A stretch of 10,041 nt of DNA from CAXRGH01 sp964230195. Its GTDB lineage: Bacteria; Pseudomonadota; Gammaproteobacteria; Enterobacterales; Alteromonadaceae. The notes beneath the pieces were generated by a model, which ran no database searches, had not been told where the DNA came from, and saw nothing but the letters and a program-made list of their open reading frames with translations. Position numbers and translations under genes: made by a program. The DNA is taken from NCBI GenBank assembly GCA_964230195.1, contig CAXRGH010000070.1:1-10041 (forward strand), in the 5' to 3' direction. Below are positions 6,961 to 10,041 of this stretch, in pieces. The stretch's first letter is position 1, and the number at the start of each line of letters is the position of its first letter.

Positions 6961-6989
6961 TTGACAGGTCTTATTTCTTGTCCTAAATA
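6961..6989 (+). promoter_or_regulatory. Candidate sigma-70 promoter of the adhesin gene
   Basis: A perfect -35 hexamer TTGACA (6961-6966) is followed 17 bases later by TAAATA (6984-6989), a weak -10. AATAAT two bases further on is a better hexamer but at 19-base spacing. Transcription would start near 6996, leaving about 60 bases of leader before the ATG. A strong -35 with a poor -10 suggests dependence on an additional factor. Confidence 0.45.
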
Positions 6990-6992
6990 ATT

Positions 6993-7024
6993 AATACTTA
7001 AGTCTAAATATAAATACTTCAGTC
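6993..7024 (+). repeat. Tandem 12-bp repeat just downstream of the adhesin promoter candidate
   Basis: AATACTTAAGTC (6993-7004) and AATACTTCAGTC (7013-7024) differ at one base and start exactly 20 bases apart, close to two helical turns. Such phasing lets two copies of a protein bind the same face of DNA. The position over or just after the predicted transcription start would suit a repressor, but the promoter assignment is itself uncertain. Confidence 0.45.
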
Positions 7025-7054
7025 CGTGTTTAAGACCGAATCAAGGAAGCTCAA

Positions 7055-10041
7055 ATGCACTCACAAGCCCCTGTTAATTATTCATCTCGTCATTTTGTAA
7101 AAACAAACCTCGCACTAGCTATATCGTTGGCATTCAGCCCTTCTGTATTTGCTGCTGAAACATCCAGCCTAGTGGACTCCAACTTAGACAGCGCAACGAA
7201 CGGTGCAACCTATTCAGGAGTTGATGGATTTGGTGGTGGTACTGTTAACGTAAATCAAGGCAAAACCTTACTGAATTGGTCAACATTGGGTATTGCTAAT
7301 GGTGAGAGCTTGTCTTTCCTAAACAGTGGTGGACAGGCTGGCACCGTGGTGCTTAACCGAGTGACTGGCGGCGACAGTTCTTTGTTTGCAGGTCAACTGA
7401 ATACAAATCGCGTTGAATCGCTGATTTTTGTGAACGCGAGCGGCATTAATATTGGTGGAACCTTCAACAATACGGGCGCATTGAACAGTAATTTAATGTT
7501 CTCAACCAAAGACATCAGTAACCTTGATGGCTATGATTTGACGAGCAATAACTTTGGACTGACGATTGGGGCGGGTAGCGGATCGGGATTAAGTATCGCC
7601 AGTATCCGAGCCACGGTAAATGACGATAAGCGATTAAATATTGTGTCCGACGGTGATGTGACCATTACCAACTCAGGTTCGGGCACGGACACTTTGGGTG
7701 CTAACAACCTGACAATCACAGCGGATGGCGCGGTAGTCGGCGACTCCGGAACAATAGCTGCAGACGGTGAGATCTCCATTAGTGCAGGAGGAAATGTTAC
7801 TTTTACCTCGGCAAAAGCAGCGCCGGTCTTTGTTGAGACCGCGGGCGATGTGTCTATTACTCAATCCACTGGAGATTTGCAGATTGGCCAAGTGAAAGGC
7901 GCAAACATTACCTTGAGTGCAGACGGTAATATGGTCGCGTCATCGGCTAACCAAGTCGGGCAGAATACAACGCTTGATGGTAACTATCACCTTGAGTCAG
8001 ATGGCAATCTGACTTTCTCAGCGGCAAACGCGACTGAAATTGGCTCAAACTCAGCGGGTGGTGGAATTACTATAAAGAGCAGTGGCGGTACGGTGCAAAC
8101 CAGTGGCTCAGATGCGGGTAATGTCTATCTTGAATTAGATGGCAGCGTCAATCTAGGTAATGTGACCAATGGTGGCGAGTTGTCTATTCAGAAAATGAGC
8201 GGGGCTGCTACAGCCGCCGTAACGCAGACTGGAACGTTAACCCTCAACAATACCAGTAGTCCAACAGAGCTTGATTTCACAGGCGTTGATGTCAGTAACC
8301 TGAGTGTTAGTAAGTCGGGTACCGATCTTCTTATCAAAGCAAACGATGTGACCCTGGCTTCTGCAGTGGTGGTTGATGCTACTGATACTGTTACCATTGA
8401 TTCAACTGGCACCATTACAGGCACGGGCGCTAATGATGTTACTGCAAATAAACTCATTATTCAGGGGGATACTAGTTCAACAGGGACTATCAACACCACC
8501 ATTAACGAACTTGAATTGAGTCAGGCTAACGCTATTGATTTATCTAATACCGGCGATTTGATCGTTGGCATCAGTAATATTTCTGGTAACTCTTCAATTA
8601 CCGTGACGGGAGCTACTGAGAACATTGATATCAACAGCGCATTGACCGTAGGAAGTGGTGGTAATTTATCACTTACCTCTGGTGGCAATGCTGGCTCAGT
8701 TAATATCAATAGTGCGGTTTCAGGTGATGGTCAACTGGATATTACGTCCGATAACGTGGACGTCAATGCAGCCGTAACAACGGCGACCACCACGGTCGAA
8801 ACCTTAACAGCAGATGCCGATATACAAGTTGGTGGAGCGTCAGCAGGTGACCTATATCTTGATGATGTCAGTGTTTCTAACCTAGTCTCCGATTCTTCCA
8901 GTGCACGTAGCATCACGATTGGTGAAACCGGAACAACGGGTAATGTGACGTTGGGCGCAGCCATCACAAATAGTAATTTAAGTCTGACCCTCAACGCAGG
9001 GGATGTTGTGGGTGGAACAACAGCATTTGCCTCAGCTGACGCTACCACTAAGGTGACGGCTGATACACTGACAGTGAACACCACAGGCGCCGCGCAGGTC
9101 ACCGCAACAACCAATGTCAATCAACTCAATGTGAATACCCAAGGTACGGTATTAGTGATTGAAGACGACAATCTCACGGTGGGCGATGTTCATACAACGG
9201 ATGCAACCGGTAATGCCATCAATATTGATGTCACTGCGGGTACCTTAACATCGGCAACGGATACTAGTTTAACTGTTGGTGCCGGTGGCGAAATCGGTGT
9301 TGCAGCAGATGGTGCCGTCAGTCTCAATACGACCGGTACTGTCAGCTTTAATCGCGCTAATGTGAATGGTGACCTGACGTTGGATGGCGGTAATGGCACC
9401 ATAGGATTTAACACATTAGCACCCTCAGGCGCTGATAACATTACCGTTTCAGCGAATAATATCAATATGGGAGGGAATGCCATCACAGGTGATGGCGTGA
9501 TTACCTTGTCTGCTGACAATCAGTTAGACATTGGTGCATCCCTAACGAGTAATGACAATGACATCATACTGAAGGGGCAGTCTGCCGGTATCAGTTTTGA
9601 CGTGGGGGCAGCTGCCACTGGCGACGTGCATATTTCACAAGCTGAAATTGATTTCTTACAAGCGGGCACGGGGACCATTCGTATCGGCTCAAGTGACGCT
9701 GGCGACGTTGCTATTGATGCTGCTGACTTTGCAACCACAAGTACCTCGGCAGGTGTTAACGTAACCTCGTCCGGTACAGTCAGTTTGGGTAACAATGTCA
9801 ACGTTGGTGGTACGCTTGATATTGATGCTGCAAACATTAGCACTACAAGTGCACAAGTGATCACCGCAACGGATGTCAATTTGGTCACTTCGGGTGATAC
9901 CATACTATCAGGCGCAAACCTGCTGGCGGGCACAGTAACTGCGAGCGTTGGTGGGAATTTTACGCTTAATCAAGATGTTGCACAGGCAACGACCCTCGGA
10001 GTCGTCACTGTGGATGGCGATTGGAACGTTGACAGTGATGC
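7055..10041 (+). CDS. Large secreted filamentous-haemagglutinin-type adhesin, N-terminal part (runs off the window)
   Basis: The frame is open from ATG 7055 to the window end (995 full codons, no stop). AAGGA (7043-7047) lies seven bases before the ATG. A signal peptide (K17, hydrophobic core about 19-30) should be cleaved after VFA at residue 33. Residues 40-175 resemble the TPS/haemagglutination-activity domain: LNWSTLGIANGESLSF (73-88), VVLNRVTGG (98-106), and IFVNASGINIGG (124-135), where most relatives have NPNGI. From residue 180 on come short beta-strand repeats rich in Gly, Thr, Ser, Asn, Asp, Val and Ala, with no cysteine and only two tryptophans, as expected for a long right-handed beta-helix. 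An ITIG...G-N-V-T-L module (619-633) recurs in changed form at 874-887. The likely role is cell-surface adhesion or biofilm matrix, exported through the general secretory pathway and then an outer-membrane partner. No TpsB transporter is visible, and the missing C-terminus could instead hold an autotransporter barrel or another secretion signal. Confidence 0.85.
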   Translation, partial: MHSQAPVNYSSRHFVKTNLALAISLAFSPSVFAAETSSLVDSNLDSATNGATYSGVDGFGGGTVNVNQGKTLLNWSTLGIANGESLSFLNSGGQAGTVVLNRVTGGDSSLFAGQLNTNRVESLIFVNASGINIGGTFNNTGALNSNLMFSTKDISNLDGYDLTSNNFGLTIGAGSGSGLSIASIRATVNDDKRLNIVSDGDVTITNSGSGTDTLGANNLTITADGAVVGDSGTIAADGEISISAGGNVTFTSAKAAPVFVETAGDVSITQSTGDLQIGQVKGANITLSADGNMVASSANQVGQNTTLDGNYHLESDGNLTFSAANATEIGSNSAGGGITIKSSGGTVQTSGSDAGNVYLELDGSVNLGNVTNGGELSIQKMSGAATAAVTQTGTLTLNNTSSPTELDFTGVDVSNLSVSKSGTDLLIKANDVTLASAVVVDATDTVTIDSTGTITGTGANDVTANKLIIQGDTSSTGTINTTINELELSQANAIDLSNTGDLIVGISNISGNSSITVTGATENIDINSALTVGSGGNLSLTSGGNAGSVNINSAVSGDGQLDITSDNVDVNAAVTTATTTVETLTADADIQVGGASAGDLYLDDVSVSNLVSDSSSARSITIGETGTTGNVTLGAAITNSNLSLTLNAGDVVGGTTAFASADATTKVTADTLTVNTTGAAQVTATTNVNQLNVNTQGTVLVIEDDNLTVGDVHTTDATGNAINIDVTAGTLTSATDTSLTVGAGGEIGVAADGAVSLNTTGTVSFNRANVNGDLTLDGGNGTIGFNTLAPSGADNITVSANNINMGGNAITGDGVITLSADNQLDIGASLTSNDNDIILKGQSAGISFDVGAAATGDVHISQAEIDFLQAGTGTIRIGSSDAGDVAIDAADFATTSTSAGVNVTSSGTVSLGNNVNVGGTLDIDAANISTTSAQVITATDVNLVTSGDTILSGANLLAGTVTASVGGNFTLNQDVAQATTLGVVTVDGDWNVDSD

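Larger units (their letters stand above)
6654..7054. other. Non-coding leader region between recA and the adhesin gene
   Basis: No convincing coding frame exists here; the best is a 26-codon frame at 6713-6793 without a ribosome site. Visible structure includes a short GC-rich island at about 6869-6900 in an otherwise AT-rich stretch. There GCCC occurs twice (6872 and 6881), either copy able to pair with the GGGC that ends a run of seven G (6888-6894), followed by CTTTTG. This could be a weak terminator or attenuator. Further right are a promoter candidate and a tandem repeat (listed separately). GGTCTTA (6967-6973) and TAAGACC (7031-7037) form a distant inverted pair. I found no match to a riboswitch class I know. 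Confidence 0.6.

Noticed and set aside
7531..9933. Several long minus-strand frames rich in Val, Ala, Pro and Thr opposite the adhesin
   Set aside because: They are mirror products of the repetitive, Asn/Thr/Gly-rich plus-strand coding sequence, lack ribosome sites and family motifs, and the plus frame is continuous with a signal peptide.

Overview
This looks like a chromosomal segment from a gammaproteobacterium, most likely a marine Alteromonadales-type organism. The class call rests on a RecA with the enteric-like loop-2 sequence, a LexA/SOS box of the gammaproteobacterial CTGT-N8-ACAG type, a long three-domain Pta of 712 residues, and the gene order ackA then pta. The order-level call is only an impression from protein style. 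No mobile-element genes, tRNA, rRNA or CRISPR array are visible.

Layout, left to right. Positions 96-587 (+) encode PncC (NMN deamidase). Positions 661-1761 (+) encode a lipoprotein made almost entirely of thirteen MORN_2/YwqK-type repeats of 24 residues, ending at a hairpin terminator. Converging on it from the minus strand is the acetate operon, ackA (3998-5176) then pta (1842-3980). A 395-bp divergent control region (5177-5571) separates ackA from recA (5572-6597, +). It carries a recA promoter whose -35/-10 spacer is exactly a LexA box, plus weaker inverted repeats that may act on ackA. recA ends at a strong terminator. A 400-bp non-coding stretch follows, with a plausible promoter and a tandem 12-bp repeat. 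The rest of the window (7055 to the end, +) is one uninterrupted reading frame of at least 995 codons. It encodes a secreted, cysteine-free, repeat-rich protein with a filamentous-haemagglutinin-type (TPS-like) N-terminus and is cut off by the window edge.

Most genes are core housekeeping: NAD recycling (PncC), acetyl-CoA/acetyl-phosphate/acetate interconversion (AckA-Pta) and recombination/SOS (RecA). The less ordinary parts are the two surface-type genes, and the arrangement itself. pncC and recA, adjacent in many gammaproteobacteria, are separated by 5 kb, and the position after recA where recX is usually found holds a giant adhesin-like gene. I see no clear evidence of a wholly new system. 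The most interesting leads are the adhesin with its regulatory leader, the regular repeat lipoprotein, and a duplicated 12-bp element placed upstream of both pncC and the lipoprotein gene.
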